DNA of 64,000 nucleotides. It comes from Pelecanus crispus. Its lineage: Eukaryota; Chordata; Aves; Pelecaniformes; Pelecanidae. Where the stretch lies: positions 125,284,309-125,348,308 of the forward strand of contig NC_134643.1 in the NCBI RefSeq assembly GCF_030463565.1, read 5' to 3'. Each line of letters begins with the position of its first letter. Position 1 is the first letter of the stretch. The position numbers and the translations under genes were made by a program. Of the stretch, positions 54,201-64,000 are shown piece by piece. The notes under the pieces were generated by a model. It saw nothing but the letters and a program-made list of their open reading frames with translations. It was not told the DNA's origin and did not search any database.

Positions 54201-55491
54201 AAGAAAAAACAAGTTAACAAAGTTAACTTAGATATCATCTAAATATCATCTATATGTGACCTAAATGTAAGGAAGTCTTAAAACTTCTTTATATCCACAG
54301 GGAAAGAGCTATTAAAAAACCTCAAGACCTTGGTAAGTGCGTGGGGGAAGGGGAGAGGGTGTTTTAAGACTCTAGGCCTAATGAGTAAATAGCCACCTCA
54401 AAAGAGGGCATTCTCAACAAGTAGGGAATTAGAATGTGAAAAAGGGACTGACTAATCAAGAAAATAAGTAAAAAAAAAAAAAACCAAACACTGTTCATTA
54501 GAAATTTAAAAAGTTACAGCTATTGAGCCATAATTTTATTATCTTTGACAGATCCCTATTTCAAAACACTAGACTGCACTGAGCAACCTGCTATTATGAG
54601 AAGGAAACTTTTGCCAAACAAACAATCCAGGAGAGTCTATAGAGCAAACGTTAGGTAAAGGAAAAGGGGGCTCGTCCCAACTAAAATCCAAAACCAAAAC
54701 ATACTTTGCTTCTGCCCCTCAACTGAAAATACATCATTTTACCGTGATCTGACAGGAGGAATAACCAGCTGTGACAAAAACTGTGTTTTACAGGTACAGA
54801 CTAACTTTGGCTTTCTCTGGAGAGCTCAGCTGCCGCAGGGTTACAAGCCCGCTCCCCAGATGAAGAGCTGGACACCCTTACGGACCACTCTCACAGCAGA
54901 GACCAACGTTAAGGCAGACTGTGGCAAAGGGAGCGTCCTGGCACACTCGCGCTTCCTCCCAGCCTCCTGCCTTCTCAGATTTAGCCAAGAGCAAAGCAGC
55001 AGCAGCAGCATTTCAGAGCCCCAGACGGCCTGCGTTCGCGGTTCGCACCACCTACCTGCGGCGTTACGTCCTATCGCTACTATAAACCTCGAGCACGCAA
55101 AGGGCTGGTCGGCAGAGCTTTCCGTAGACGCGCCCGACTTCAAGGTCCAGAGGACGTCGATCTCCCTGGCAAAACAGGCGGAGGGAAGTGGAGCAGCGCT
55201 CCCCGGCACGGCACGGCCTGGCCCCAGGCCCCAGGCCCCAGGCCCCAGGCCCCAGGCCCCAGGCCCCAGGCCCCGTGGCGGGGGACGCGGGGGAGGCCGC
55301 ACCGCAGCGGCGAGGAGCGCGGCGGGGGTGCCCCGCGGGGCCGTGCCCGCCCCCCAGCCCCCGCCCCGCTACCTTTTCTTCTCCAGCTCCCTGCGGATCT
55401 CCCGGTCCTCGGGCGTCTCCTCCGCCGACTCCTCGTCGTCCACGCCGGCGCGGGACGGCGCCACCACCACCTCCCCGAAGAAGGTCGCCAT
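48131..55491 (-). CDS. PSMG1: Proteasome assembly chaperone 1 (PSMG1/PAC1), complete spliced CDS, 7 exons
   Basis: Seven exons join in frame with GT-AG introns: 55373-55491, 55056-55165, 53452-53603, 53007-53069, 50322-50520, 49298-49434 and 48131-48205, totalling 855 nt or 284 residues plus stop. Human PSMG1 is 288 residues by memory. Recognisable family segments are MATFFGEVV at the N-terminus, the TPEDREIR stretch, KLWNEWCRT, LCQCSCYVAEDQQ, LPSPFLKALKT, CCPLLEQPNI and TDVIKLD. The family pairs with PSMG2 in the cytosol, promotes alpha-ring assembly of the 20S proteasome and blocks off-pathway alpha dimers. The last residues, Ile-Tyr-Ile, fit the hydrophobic-Tyr-X motif that such chaperones insert into alpha-ring pockets. 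The start ATG at 55491 was chosen because it matches the known N-terminus and has G at -3 and +4; the frame stays open upstream, so openness alone would not define it. No frameshift or internal stop was seen, so the gene appears functional. Confidence 0.96.
49298..49434 (-). CDS. PSMG1: PSMG1 exon 6
   Basis: Completes codon 215 (Val) and encodes residues 216-260: LSYCQVWQIPAVLYQCYTDV, then KLD, then EAFKPLLS and KSLVK. The acceptor is TTGTGTTTAG|TT and the donor is GTCAAG|GTAAAAT. It does not form an ORF starting with Met and was found by reading the minus strand for the family motif. Confidence 0.95.
50322..50520 (-). CDS. PSMG1: PSMG1 exon 5
   Basis: Encodes residues 149-214 plus one base: VFGCMRK, then VTIL, DYKTQEST, LPSPFLKALKT, CCPLLEQPNIV and DLPAA. 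The acceptor is TTATTTCAG|GTT and the donor is GCTGCTG|GTATTT. This is the longest and best-conserved internal exon. Confidence 0.96.
53007..53069 (-). CDS. PSMG1: PSMG1 exon 4 (21 codons)
   Basis: Encodes residues 128-148, VLLCQCSCYVAEDQQFQWLE plus Lys, nearly identical to the human segment. The acceptor is a T13 tract then AAG|G; the donor is GAAAAG|GTAAAA. It is too short to stand out as an ORF and was found by family similarity. Confidence 0.94.
53452..53603 (-). CDS. PSMG1: PSMG1 exon 3
   Basis: Encodes residues 77-127, including AFLSSF, the highly conserved KLWNEWCRT and the segment FCLFYRLISDPT. The acceptor is TTTTTTGCAG|CT and the donor is ACA|GTAAGTG. It ends in phase 0. Confidence 0.95.
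55056..55165 (-). CDS. PSMG1: PSMG1 exon 2
   Basis: Completes codon 40 (Arg) and encodes residues 41-76 plus one base. The acceptor is TTTTGCCAG|G and the donor CCGCAG|GTAGG. CSRFIVAIG matches the family core. The first 23 residues, EIDVLWTL onward, are much less like human PSMG1 than the later exons are. Confidence 0.9.
55220..55274. repeat. GGCCCCA heptamer minisatellite in PSMG1 intron 1, about 7.9 copies
   Basis: Fifty-five bases of an essentially perfect 7-bp tandem repeat within the 207-bp first intron. On the transcribed-sense (minus) strand the unit reads TGGGGCC, so the pre-mRNA carries eight G4 runs separated by three bases, a strong G-quadruplex candidate. Overlapping long ORFs here merely translate the heptamer in three frames. 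Confidence 0.95.
55373..55491 (-). CDS. PSMG1: PSMG1 exon 1 (coding part)
   Basis: Encodes residues 1-39 plus two bases of codon 40. The N-terminus reads MATFFGEVVVAPSRAG, followed by an acidic stretch and TPEDREIRRELEKK. The donor is AAAAG|GTAGCG. Without splicing, translation would stop at a TAG made by the donor itself. Confidence 0.94.
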
Positions 55492-55872
55492 GGCCGCCGG
55501 CAGCGCGCCTGCGCGCCGGGACGCTCTGCTTCGCCGGCACCACCGAGCGCCGCGCCTCCCGCTGCCGCTCTGGCCCCGCACACCATAGAGCGGCTCCCGC
55601 AGAGCCGCCCGCCGGCTGCCGCCGCGGCCGGGCCCGCCTGCGCAGGCAGCCCCCCGGCCCCGCCGCACGGCTTCTGCCGGCCTCGCAGCAGGCCTCGTCC
55701 CTCCGGCGCAGCCTGCGCTGCCGCCGCGCCGGCCGGTGCCGCTTTACGGGGAAGTCTCGGGGGGGAGAGCGGGGCGAAGGCGGGGAGCGCCGGCGGGGAG
55801 GGCGCAGCCCCCGCCGGGCAGGCAGCGAAGCCTCCGTGCGCTTCTCTGCCGCCCCGGAAAGGGAGCAGCCCG

Positions 55873-58628
55873 CAGAGCAAGCGCTGATTTGATTCTCCTA
55901 GGCTTCTGTCCTGCACTTTGAAGCATTTTCCTCTGTTCATGCTGCCCGTTAGCCGAGTCACTATCCCCTTTTTAAAAAAAAAAAAAAAACACCAAAACCG
56001 CACCCCTATCCCCCCAAAAAACCCAACCCCACCCCAGCTTACAAATGCATTGCATTACGCAGCTTTAAATAAAGATACTACTTTTACAGGCCTACTAAAT
56101 CACTTTACTTCCCTGAGTACAGCTAGACCAAATAATGCCGAAGGATTAAAGTTACCAGGAAAATGAAAGAACTGCTTTCTGCAAGGCTTAAAAGCGCCAG
56201 TTCTGGTATTTATTTTAAATAAATTAAAAAAAAAAAAAAAATCCAAACTCTTCGACCGTGAAAGAGTAGAAGTCCCTTTCCAGTTTAATCATTTCTCCTC
56301 CTACTGGCTCTTTGGAACCTGTCTGTATGCATACAATGAGGAAACACAAAATAGCATTTGCTTTGCTTCTAAAATAAAGCATTATGGGCCTTAGCCAGTA
56401 ATTCCCTTTCAGACGTATAAATATAGAGGCCAGAACCTTCTCCCAGCTTTCAGGGACCACCATGAACACGTAGTGCATGAGTGCGGTATGACAGAGAATA
56501 CAGCATCTGAAAAAGGGCAAGAAAGACGACCATCTTTTCAAGTCTAAGCCTGAATTAGAAATACAAACCTACCAGCCCAATTTTAGCTGTTTAAGCTTAA
56601 TAAAAACTCTGACGTTCACTTAAGAGCTATTATACCAGTATTTATTCCTATACTGGAGGTTATACTCCATAGAACATTGATCATAAACAGCTGCTGAACA
56701 ATGCATTCAGTTACGGATAATATAAAAATACCAGTTGACTTATTCCCTTTTAACAAAGTCGCCCCTGAAAGGTAAGATACACAAAGCTACCTCGAAGTTT
56801 CATCACTAAACACAACTGTGTTCATATTTTAGAAACCAACTTAATGAATTCAGATGAACACATATCTTGAATTTACAAAATTCTACCGTATCGTATTAAG
56901 GACTATGCTCCAAATAAAGAAAATACCTGGGGCAAGAATGATATAAACTAGGTTATTTTTGGACTTCACATAGAAGTTTTAAGGGGGGGAGGGGGAGTAT
57001 TTCTCCATACTGAATAATATTCTAGATACCAAAATGATGCGATGGTAAATACACCTTTTGGCACATAACATCAGCGACGTTGTTGGAGAACTGCTGGTAG
57101 GCAGCACGTGGGACTCCCTTTTCCATGACTTCACTTCCATCTGTACAAGCAGTTCTGGCATTAATGACTGCAATTACGCAGCTGCACTAACTTTTTTTTC
57201 CTCCCCCTCCCAAAAACCCTTCCATATGCTACTACCAGTCCAATCCACTGAAAAAACTAATTCACAAACTTGCTGTTTCAGTTCAAATGAGCTGGGTCAG
57301 GATAAATCTAATATTCTACCGTATTTCCTATTGAACGATGAGATCAGGAATCGCTAAGTCTTACTAAGTGTGAGAAAGGGAACCAGCAGAGCAGAGGGAG
57401 GGAACCTACAGCGGAGAGTGGAGAAGGAGTGGAGATGACCAAGCGCCTGGTGTTGGGCTGCAGGCAGCCACGGCGGGGCTTCCGCCAGCACAGCTCTGGG
57501 GAAGAGCAAGGTCAGAGTTGAGAGGTGCTATCCGTTCTCATAGTTGACACACGGCCCACCAAGAATTTACGCGTTTTTCCTGAAGAAATTTTCTCCTATC
57601 TTATACGCAAGAATTATTTCTTGTCAACAACAGACACCTCAAACATTTCAAAAACAGGAGATGTACTGCAATAATCAGAAACTGATAAATTTTAATCAAT
57701 GAGAAGTCTAACATTAAAGCACTTAAAAGTTTAAATATGGAAGAACAACAGAAATGTAGCAAAAAGGTCTGGAATGTAAGAATCCTGCACCTCAAGCTTT
57801 TCACGCATAAAGAAAACAGAACAAGTGTTTTGTTTGTTTTTCTATTTTATAAAGAAAACACACAAAAACCCTTAGGCCCAAGAGTTCACCTGCATTTCAT
57901 ATTCTTAAGTTTACAGTATAGAAGTCACATTAACGATGATAGTACTACCTGTCAGCATAAACCCTCTCTTCACCAGCACCAATATGCCTCTAATGGGCAA
58001 AACGCTTTTTTACTGGTAACTGGTTCTAGTTGCATGTTATCAATAATGGAAGTACAGAACATTTAACATCTGTACTAATACAAGTTGTAAAGTTATTAGC
58101 CTAGCGACCGTTCATTACTTTTTTGATGCAATGCTAGCATCTGCCAGATTTTTATAGTGTACAGTATTATTTATATGCCTGTTACTATTGTATATGATTT
58201 CATACAGCATTAGAGATGTTTGAAATCTGTTCTTGAATGTTGTATGACCTAGGTAGTATTCCATTGCAGCACCCATAACAATAATACTCAACATACTGCT
58301 ATTAACCTGTTGCGCAGTGTTTTAACATTTTTTTTTAACTCTTGTTATATGTAATAAAATACCAGTAAAGACAAAAAAATTGCCCCTATAATGAGGCACA
58401 TTTTGGCATCTGTGCTAAATGCTGCTACATGGGCAGGCAAGTGCAAGTCAAAATATGAAAAGGAGAAAGTCATCATCTAATCACATTCATAACTTTTTCA
58501 TAGAAAAATATAAATATATTCCCTGAAATGTAGGACAAAGAAGAGCCAGCATCCATCATGAGTTCTAGTGCTATTACCATAAAAAAAAAAAAAAAAAAAA
58601 AAAGGTGGGCTGGCTTTTCCTTTTAAGG
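55873..58628 (-). other. BRWD1 3' UTR and PSMG1-BRWD1 intergenic spacer
   Basis: The left part borders the PSMG1 promoter; the right part is BRWD1 3' UTR on the minus strand. Minus-strand AATAAA or ATTAAA candidates occur near 56,210, 56,640 and 57,690, but none can be chosen. A T23 homopolymer in sense lies 25 nt after the BRWD1 stop. A modestly GC-rich patch occurs at 57,370-57,520. No additional gene is supported. Confidence 0.6.
58581..58603. repeat. A23 homopolymer in BRWD1 3' UTR
   Basis: Twenty-three uninterrupted A on the + strand (U in BRWD1 mRNA), 25 nt beyond the stop codon. Length is probably variable and may be affected by sequencing error. Confidence 0.9.
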
Positions 58629-59779
58629 TTACGTTTCGCAATCTACATCATCTAAACCTCTGTCGTCATCGTCGTCGTCACAATCATCGTATCTCACAGT
58701 CCGTCTACCACCATTGCGAGTTCTTATCTTAGAACGTCGATTAGCTCTTCTATATTTGGTGTAATCCAAATCTTCAGAGTCATTTTCTTGGTTGGGTTTC
58801 CAACGTTTCCTTCGCTGGGGTCTTCTGGAAGGATTAGGTGAGTTGGAATTGGTAATTTCTTTTCTAATGCTTTCTGATTTCCTTTTCCTCTTTCTTGTTT
58901 CTGTGGCATCACTATAGACACTGTTATCAGTTCCAGAGTCTGAATTGGAAGAACAATTAAAACTGGCTTTCGACCTTCCTGCAGTCCCAGGTGCTTCCAC
59001 ATTCTCCGATACTGAGTTTTTTTCATCTTTCTTGCCCCCTGTTTCAGATTCTGCTCTTTCTTTGAAGTCATCCAATAATTTTGACCTTTTGAAAGAAGCT
59101 CTAGCTTTTTTATTTGATACTTCTCTGATATTTTTAGTTTCATGTTTAGCTAAGTCAGAATCTACCTCCTCTTCAGAGTTGCTCGTATTATGGTTGTGGG
59201 CTGAAGTTGACTGACTAGAACTTCCCCAGTTTTTCCCATTTTCCATCTTGTGGTTTGTGGAATTCTCTTCTGAAGAGTCATATTCGAGACTTTTAAGAGC
59301 TGCAGCACAGACCGTTTTGTGTGCCTGCCTGTGGTTATCATCATTCTGCTTTTGAGTCACTTTTATCTCTGCCTCGGATTCTGTTTTTTCGTTCTCAGAC
59401 TCACTAACGTATTTTCTCTTAGGAGCAGATGATCCAGGGCAGGAAAGTTTTTTTCTGCCAGAAAGCTGTTCTTTCTCATTTTCAGACTTCAAGCAAGCAT
59501 CTACCTCCAAGTTGCCAATCAGTTTCTTCCTGGATGCTGCAGACACATTGCCATGAAGCTGCCTTCTGTTCTTTTTTACTGTGTAAACGCTTTCTGAGCT
59601 TGATAATTCTTCCTTTGTGTCGCTCATTATCTTAATCTTATTAGCTGCCAAAGTGGCGCATCTGCGTGGATTTTTCTTCTCAGTCACATTAGACAGCTTT
59701 ATATGTTTCTTGTAGTTAATGATACATGTTCTGCTCCTGAGCACTTTTGCGCTTTGTCCAGTCTCCTCAGATGTTGATT
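58629..59779 (-). CDS. BRWD1: BRWD1 terminal coding exon (C-terminal tail, partial gene)
   Basis: The exon begins after the acceptor TTTATTTTGTAG at 59780 with two bases of a split codon. It encodes 382 residues and ends with TAA at 58629-58631. The family reads acetylated chromatin through WD40 repeats and tandem bromodomains in the nucleus; those domains lie beyond the window. This tail is low-complexity and rich in Ser, Glu, Lys and Asn, with basic clusters RKRKRK (about residue 295 of the exon), RRPQRRKRWK (about 318) and KIRTRNGGRRTVRYDD near the end, then six consecutive Asp. The RTRN.GRRT element resembles the C-terminus of the paralogue PHIP from memory, supporting a BRWD-family call. 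Adjacency to PSMG1 in the human order selects BRWD1 over PHIP or BRWD3. There is no break in the frame. Confidence 0.88.
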
Positions 59780-62700
59780 CTACAAAATAAAGATTTAAAA
59801 GTTCTTTTTAATAACTTACTTTCCTGAAATAATTAGTTTATTAAGCACAAACACTACCACCTTTAATAAAATACACAAAAGCTTCCCCCCACCCCCCATT
59901 TCAACTGTTATATGGAATTTACTTTAAGTCTTTACTAAAAATACAGTCAGTCAGTCCCAGGCATACTTTTAACTATCAGGATTACTCTTTCGCTTTGAGA
60001 TAACAAAAGGGTTTGAAAGTAACATTCTCTAGCATCACTCTAGTAATTAGCTTAGAAATTACAAATTACCTAACTTAGCAAACAAATGCTTTCATATTAT
60101 TAATACTTCTATCATTAGAAGCTATCATTTTCTTACTAGAATGAACTTTCAAAATGAACTATTACACATTTTAGACCTTTTTATTCTAAAAAAGAGGTTA
60201 TAATATTTTATGTAGACACAAGCCCCAGATGGATTTCACAATTTTAGAATCATTTCACATACACAGAAGACATTTAAACCATTCAGGTCCTTAGTGACTA
60301 AACAGTAAGATTGCTTCTAACAGTGAATCTTCCATTTAGTATCATTATTTTTAATACAGCCCTTGCTTCTTATGTTGGGTTTTAAAACAAATATTCAATC
60401 TGTAAATAATGTGAACAGATCCTACGAAGATCAATGGTTTAAACTTCTACCTTCTAAATAAAGCAGAATTACCCAGAGGTATCAATAGAAATTAAAAAGA
60501 GAAGCTCTTGAAGTAAATTTATTTGCATAGACTTGATTAAAAAAAACCAAAGTCTTATTTTAGCAGAAATGTTTTGCAAAGTTACTTTTCCTAAGATTGC
60601 TGTCCATGTCATATTTCTTTGTTACCAATTTTATGAACAAAATAGATAAACACGTGCTCCATTAAAGCCCCTACGTTGTATTAGCCTATCTCCTGATAAC
60701 AGTCAATTTTTTTCTAGCTTAAACTCATTACTTTTGATGATCTTCTACCTCTACTCAGCAAACAGAGGGAAAAATCATGGCAGCTGCTGTGTATTTGCAG
60801 AACACTAGGCAACTAAGTACTTTTTCAAGTAGAAGTTTAGGGAAATGAGGATTTTATGGAGGACATGCTCTCTCGTCTTCCTTTACACAGGGATGAAACA
60901 AGCTTGTCTTGCCAACTTTGTTTCAACTGTCTGAACTGCTAATGGCCAAACGCCTTCTGAGAATGACAGCCCCCCAGACATGGGAAGACTAGCCTGAGAC
61001 TTAAAAGTGAGTAAAGGTTCGGTTCCTTTCTCCTTCTGGCCAGCTTAACCAGAACTGTTAACACTGCAGGTCATTTGTACTCTTTTGTTCCCAAATTCAT
61101 CACCTGTGAGGTAAGGACAGGGCAACATTTTCCCTATATTCTGCCAAGAATAAATGCAATGAAGATGTATTACAGAAAGTTTAAAAAAAAAAAAAGTTAT
61201 GGGACACAAATTCAAACGTCTAGCTTGACTACCAATACTAAAAATCTCTTCAGATACCAAATCCGGTCATTATTTCAATTTAAATCCTTTTACATGCTAC
61301 TCCAGTACATTCCTATTTTGACATTTCCAAAGGATAATTAATATACTGTCTTTTTCTAACAGTTTCCAGAAATTATACATTAGCAGTACTACTGTTACTA
61401 TTTGTACTGTGTGGTTTTTATGGCCAAAACATAACACATTTCTGCTGAATACTGTATAATGTATAAAAGGTGAACTAATTCACAGATTAAAAAAATGAAG
61501 AGCTAAAGCTTAAATTACACAGTCCTCCAACACCATCAAGTAGACACATGCACAACATATGGCTGCTGCTCATAGCTGTTATGAGGTAAGCAAAGGAGCA
61601 AAGAGCTTTAATACAGTAAATTACATGTGCAACAGGAAAATACTGTAAGTAAATGTAACGACACATCATAACATAGTAGTGGTGGCAAACAACAGCACAC
61701 AAGTTACTGGTACAAAGAGACATTTTGACCAGTTAGTAAGCGTGGAAATGTATAACCCAACCCTAGGATTAAGATTCGCCTACATCTGCTTTGAGCTACA
61801 CTTGCATTCTACAAGGGCAGTTTGGAAAGGTGGAAAAGACTGCCCAGCCTTAATGCTGGGTGCTAACTTAATCCCCTTTGGCCATCTGAAGAAATAAATG
61901 TTTAAAACTTAAAGATATCACCTGGAACTTTTCCAAGAAAGGCAGCAAAAAAAAAAAAAAACCAAAAAAGAATGTACGCAATGATTTTAGCCAGTTTTTC
62001 ACAGAGATAGATGCTGAGGTGTTTGTAGATGCATGTTTTCAGGAAAAAAAGCCTTTAACATAATAAACAAATTACATGTATTTTCAAAGTTTCAGCAGCT
62101 AATTCATAAGATGGAATGTAAGACTAAAAGATAAAGGAGTCCAGCCTTTCTGCAACACACTACCAGAGTATTAAATCTATACTTTGCATATAAAATCTTA
62201 AATTGGGAGCAAATTTGTATAAAGTTCATCTTATTTTTTTAGTTAAAGCTTTAATTAAAGCTTAATGAATCTACCCAATGAACGCCCTGAATTAAAGGTA
62301 CAATAAAAGGTACAAACAGATTGCACAGGCTGACAGAGGGAAGATTAAACAAACTCCACTACCTACAAAAACTGGAAGTGCCTTTTATAGGAAGGCACCA
62401 AGATATGAAGGCCCTGGCCATCAAGTTTACCATTGCAACAAGCTGTCCTGGAGTTCATGACATCAAACTCTAAACCTGGAAGTCCAGGCTTCAGTACTGG
62501 GTAGGTATATCCACAGCTGCACCTCCAGTCAACTAATCTGCAGGGTGTACTACAGTCCAGAAAGTACTTACCAACCCCTATTGACCAGCTACGCAATTTA
62601 TGTGAAAATTTTGCTTGAGGGTTTTTTTTTTCTTTAATATATACAAAACCATGTTATATTATATATATATAATATATAGTATATAAATATGTATTATAAA

Positions 62701-63553
62701 AATATACATTACAGTACTATACATACTATGTTTTAGATATTAAAATATACTATATTTTATATGTGTGTGTGTGTATATATATATATATAAAAATATATAT
62801 TAAAAAGTAACCACAGCAAAGTTTCCATATAAATTGCTTATCTGGTCAGTTGTGTAGTATATATATAGTTATATAGAGAGAGAATATGTATTTATTTGAA
62901 AATAGATATTACATAAATACATATGTGCCTATACATATGTATTTAAATAAAAGCATGCATATACTCCAGCAGTACCTAACAATAACTTGTAGAAGTACAA
63001 ACAAGTTTAGCTTCCTATTTACAGCTAACAGCCTCTTTAGAAAAGAGCAATACGTGCATCAGTTTTGGAAACCCACAGTTAACTAGGCTGTGCTAATAGC
63101 ACATCTGTTGTTGCATCTATCGAACTGGAAAAGAAATATTGTGTTTTACAGTAAACACTGTCCAAAGCTAGCTATCACTTCATATACAGGACAACTAATG
63201 TTTCAACAAAACAACAGGGGGAATAACTCACAATGTAAAGAAAACTAAATGCCCCCAAGTTACTTGTCTATAAGGAGCACTGTATAGGACAATGATATAT
63301 CCCCCCTTTCACATGAAAGAAGTCTCAAACTTGGCCCTGTGTCTTTAACCATCCCGATTCTGTACATACTGGAAACTAACATTAAGTTTTTTTACTAAGT
63401 TAACAGTATGCTGAGCCCTCTTGGCAGATGACTGTGCAATGAGACCCAAACGATGCAAGTATGCATTACTGTATTTTATCCCTAGTGACTTCTAAAGAGC
63501 GTATTTCACGGCCTTGTAGAAATTTAGTGATACTTGCTCTTGCCCATACTTAC
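59780..63553 (-). other. BRWD1: BRWD1 intron upstream of the terminal exon
   Basis: I find no further convincing BRWD1 exon here. The sequence is AT-rich, with a mixed TA/TG microsatellite block at 62,634-62,970. A GTAAGT donor-like site on the minus strand near 62,570 has no plausible acceptor or conserved frame upstream. If the microexon is not real, the intron simply continues to the right edge. Confidence 0.6.
62634..62970. repeat. AT-rich and TA/TG microsatellite block in BRWD1 intron
   Basis: Long runs of TATA-type sequence, with (GT)6 joined to (AT)7 at about 62,761-62,789 and further ATATGTATTTA-like stretches to 62,970. Low complexity, no coding content. Confidence 0.8.
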
Positions 63554-63580
63554 CGTAAGGATCTCCTTTAGATGGGGTTT
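63554..63580 (-). CDS. BRWD1: Candidate 27-nt BRWD1 microexon
   Basis: A strong donor CTTACG|GTAAGTATGG ends at 63554. The closest acceptor giving an open frame is CTCTTAAAG|A at 63581, with a CTGAT branch-point-like sequence about 22 nt before it. The piece would add nine codons reading TPSKGDPY plus split codons, and its end phase (one base, G) matches the two-base start of the terminal exon to give Glu. Use of the upstream TTTTTAAG acceptor at about 63607 would introduce a stop in this frame. This could be a real small exon, the end of one with an unusual acceptor, or chance. Confidence 0.4.
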
Positions 63581-64000
63581 CTTTAAGAGTTTTAAAAGGG
63601 CATCAGCTTAAAAATTTTGGTAAAACAAAATTCTGCTGTGCGCACACCTCAGCATTTGGGTGGTTATACAGGGCAGGGGATATTAAACATTTTGTACAAA
63701 GTAAGACTGTTCCATAATAAATGAGCCCCCCTTAAAGCAAAAAGGTGGAAATTAAAGTAAAAAAATATACTGTTTATTTTCTTACTGATTCTCATTAAAA
63801 TCTTCAGTAATATTATGATCATTAAGCAAATGCAACTCTTGGCAACTAACTGATAATATATTGCCAATGTTTGGCACCAGCTGCACATGGAAAACAATGC
63901 TGAATTTGCTTTTATGATTGGCAGTTTTACCTAGTGGATGAACATTGATTACTAAAGAGGCTATGGCCCAAAGTAAAAGGAAGAGAATTAACAGAATAAA
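63581..64000 (-). other. Right edge, presumed BRWD1 intron
   Basis: AT-rich sequence with no supported exon. The upstream BRWD1 exons must lie to the right of the window. Confidence 0.5.

Larger units (their letters stand above)
55166..55872 (-). promoter_or_regulatory. PSMG1: PSMG1 CpG-island promoter, exon 1 and intron 1
   Basis: A dense GC and CpG block begins inside intron 1, covers exon 1 and runs about 380 bp upstream of the ATG. It contains GCGCCTGCGC at 55505-55514 and the 12-bp palindrome GCCTGCGCAGGC at 55636-55647; both resemble NRF1-type motifs, which is an inference. No TATA box is evident, as expected for a housekeeping gene. The transcription start cannot be fixed from sequence. 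No gene can be supported on the opposite strand. Confidence 0.8.

Noticed and set aside
55140-56003. 287-residue minus ORF and several 150-240 residue ORFs on both strands over the PSMG1 promoter
   Set aside because: They run through the CpG island and translate the 7-bp repeat into a periodic peptide. The real exons 1 and 2 of PSMG1 explain the conserved parts.
58351-58603. A23 tract considered as the tail of a + strand processed retrocopy
   Set aside because: No coding similarity precedes it, the AATAAA is over 200 bp away, and the tract lies within the BRWD1 3' UTR.
62363-62596. 77-residue minus ORF near a GTAAGT donor in the BRWD1 intron, considered as an exon
   Set aside because: No plausible acceptor upstream of the donor and no BRWD1-like composition. 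The ORF runs through the donor rather than ending at it.
1-64000. CRISPR arrays, bacterial operons, tRNA or rRNA genes
   Set aside because: None seen. Gene structure, introns and repeats are vertebrate, and no cloverleaf or rRNA-like segment was recognised.

Overview
This window looks like avian nuclear DNA. It carries a CR1 retrotransposon 3' end of the bird type, an older CR1 tail, and several copies of a roughly 600-bp endogenous-retrovirus LTR that I recognise from memory as common in neoavian birds. It also has two vertebrate genes with orthodox GT-AG introns in the tail-to-head order PSMG1 - BRWD1, both on the minus strand, matching the human 21q22.2 arrangement. The species cannot be named from the sequence.

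Layout. Bases 1-48,030 hold no protein-coding gene I can support. If the human order holds, this is part of the ETS2-PSMG1 intergenic interval. It contains scattered GC-rich patches, a 16-bp minisatellite (about 12.1 kb), an old CR1 tail (about 16.4 kb), a + strand LTR fragment (22.07-22.32 kb), an orphan CpG island (33.8-34.3 kb) flanked by a G15 and a C16 tract, a minus-strand CR1 end (34.5 kb), and an ERV derivative (38.1-39.7 kb). The ERV derivative has one full LTR, a primer-binding-site-like sequence, a 48-bp tandem array and a truncated second LTR.

Bases 48,131-55,491 (minus strand) contain a complete PSMG1 coding sequence in seven exons. I traced it exon by exon; phases agree throughout and it gives a 284-residue proteasome-assembly chaperone ending in a hydrophobic-Tyr-X motif. 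Its promoter is a CpG island at about 55.17-55.87 kb. The short first intron carries an eight-copy GGCCCCA heptamer, which reads as a G-rich repeat in the pre-mRNA.

Bases 58,629-59,779 (minus strand) are the large terminal coding exon of a BRWD-family protein, called BRWD1 from synteny. They encode a disordered, charged C-terminal tail ending in an acidic run. A 27-nt in-phase microexon candidate lies upstream at 63,554-63,580. The rest of BRWD1 lies beyond the right edge.

The two genes are neighbours by ancestry and are not known to act together: PSMG1 assembles 20S proteasome alpha rings, and BRWD1 is a chromatin reader. I see no CRISPR array, operon, tRNA, rRNA or evident novel system. 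The most interesting leftovers are the orphan CpG island, the G-rich heptamer in PSMG1 intron 1, and the ERV-derived 16-codon tandem array.
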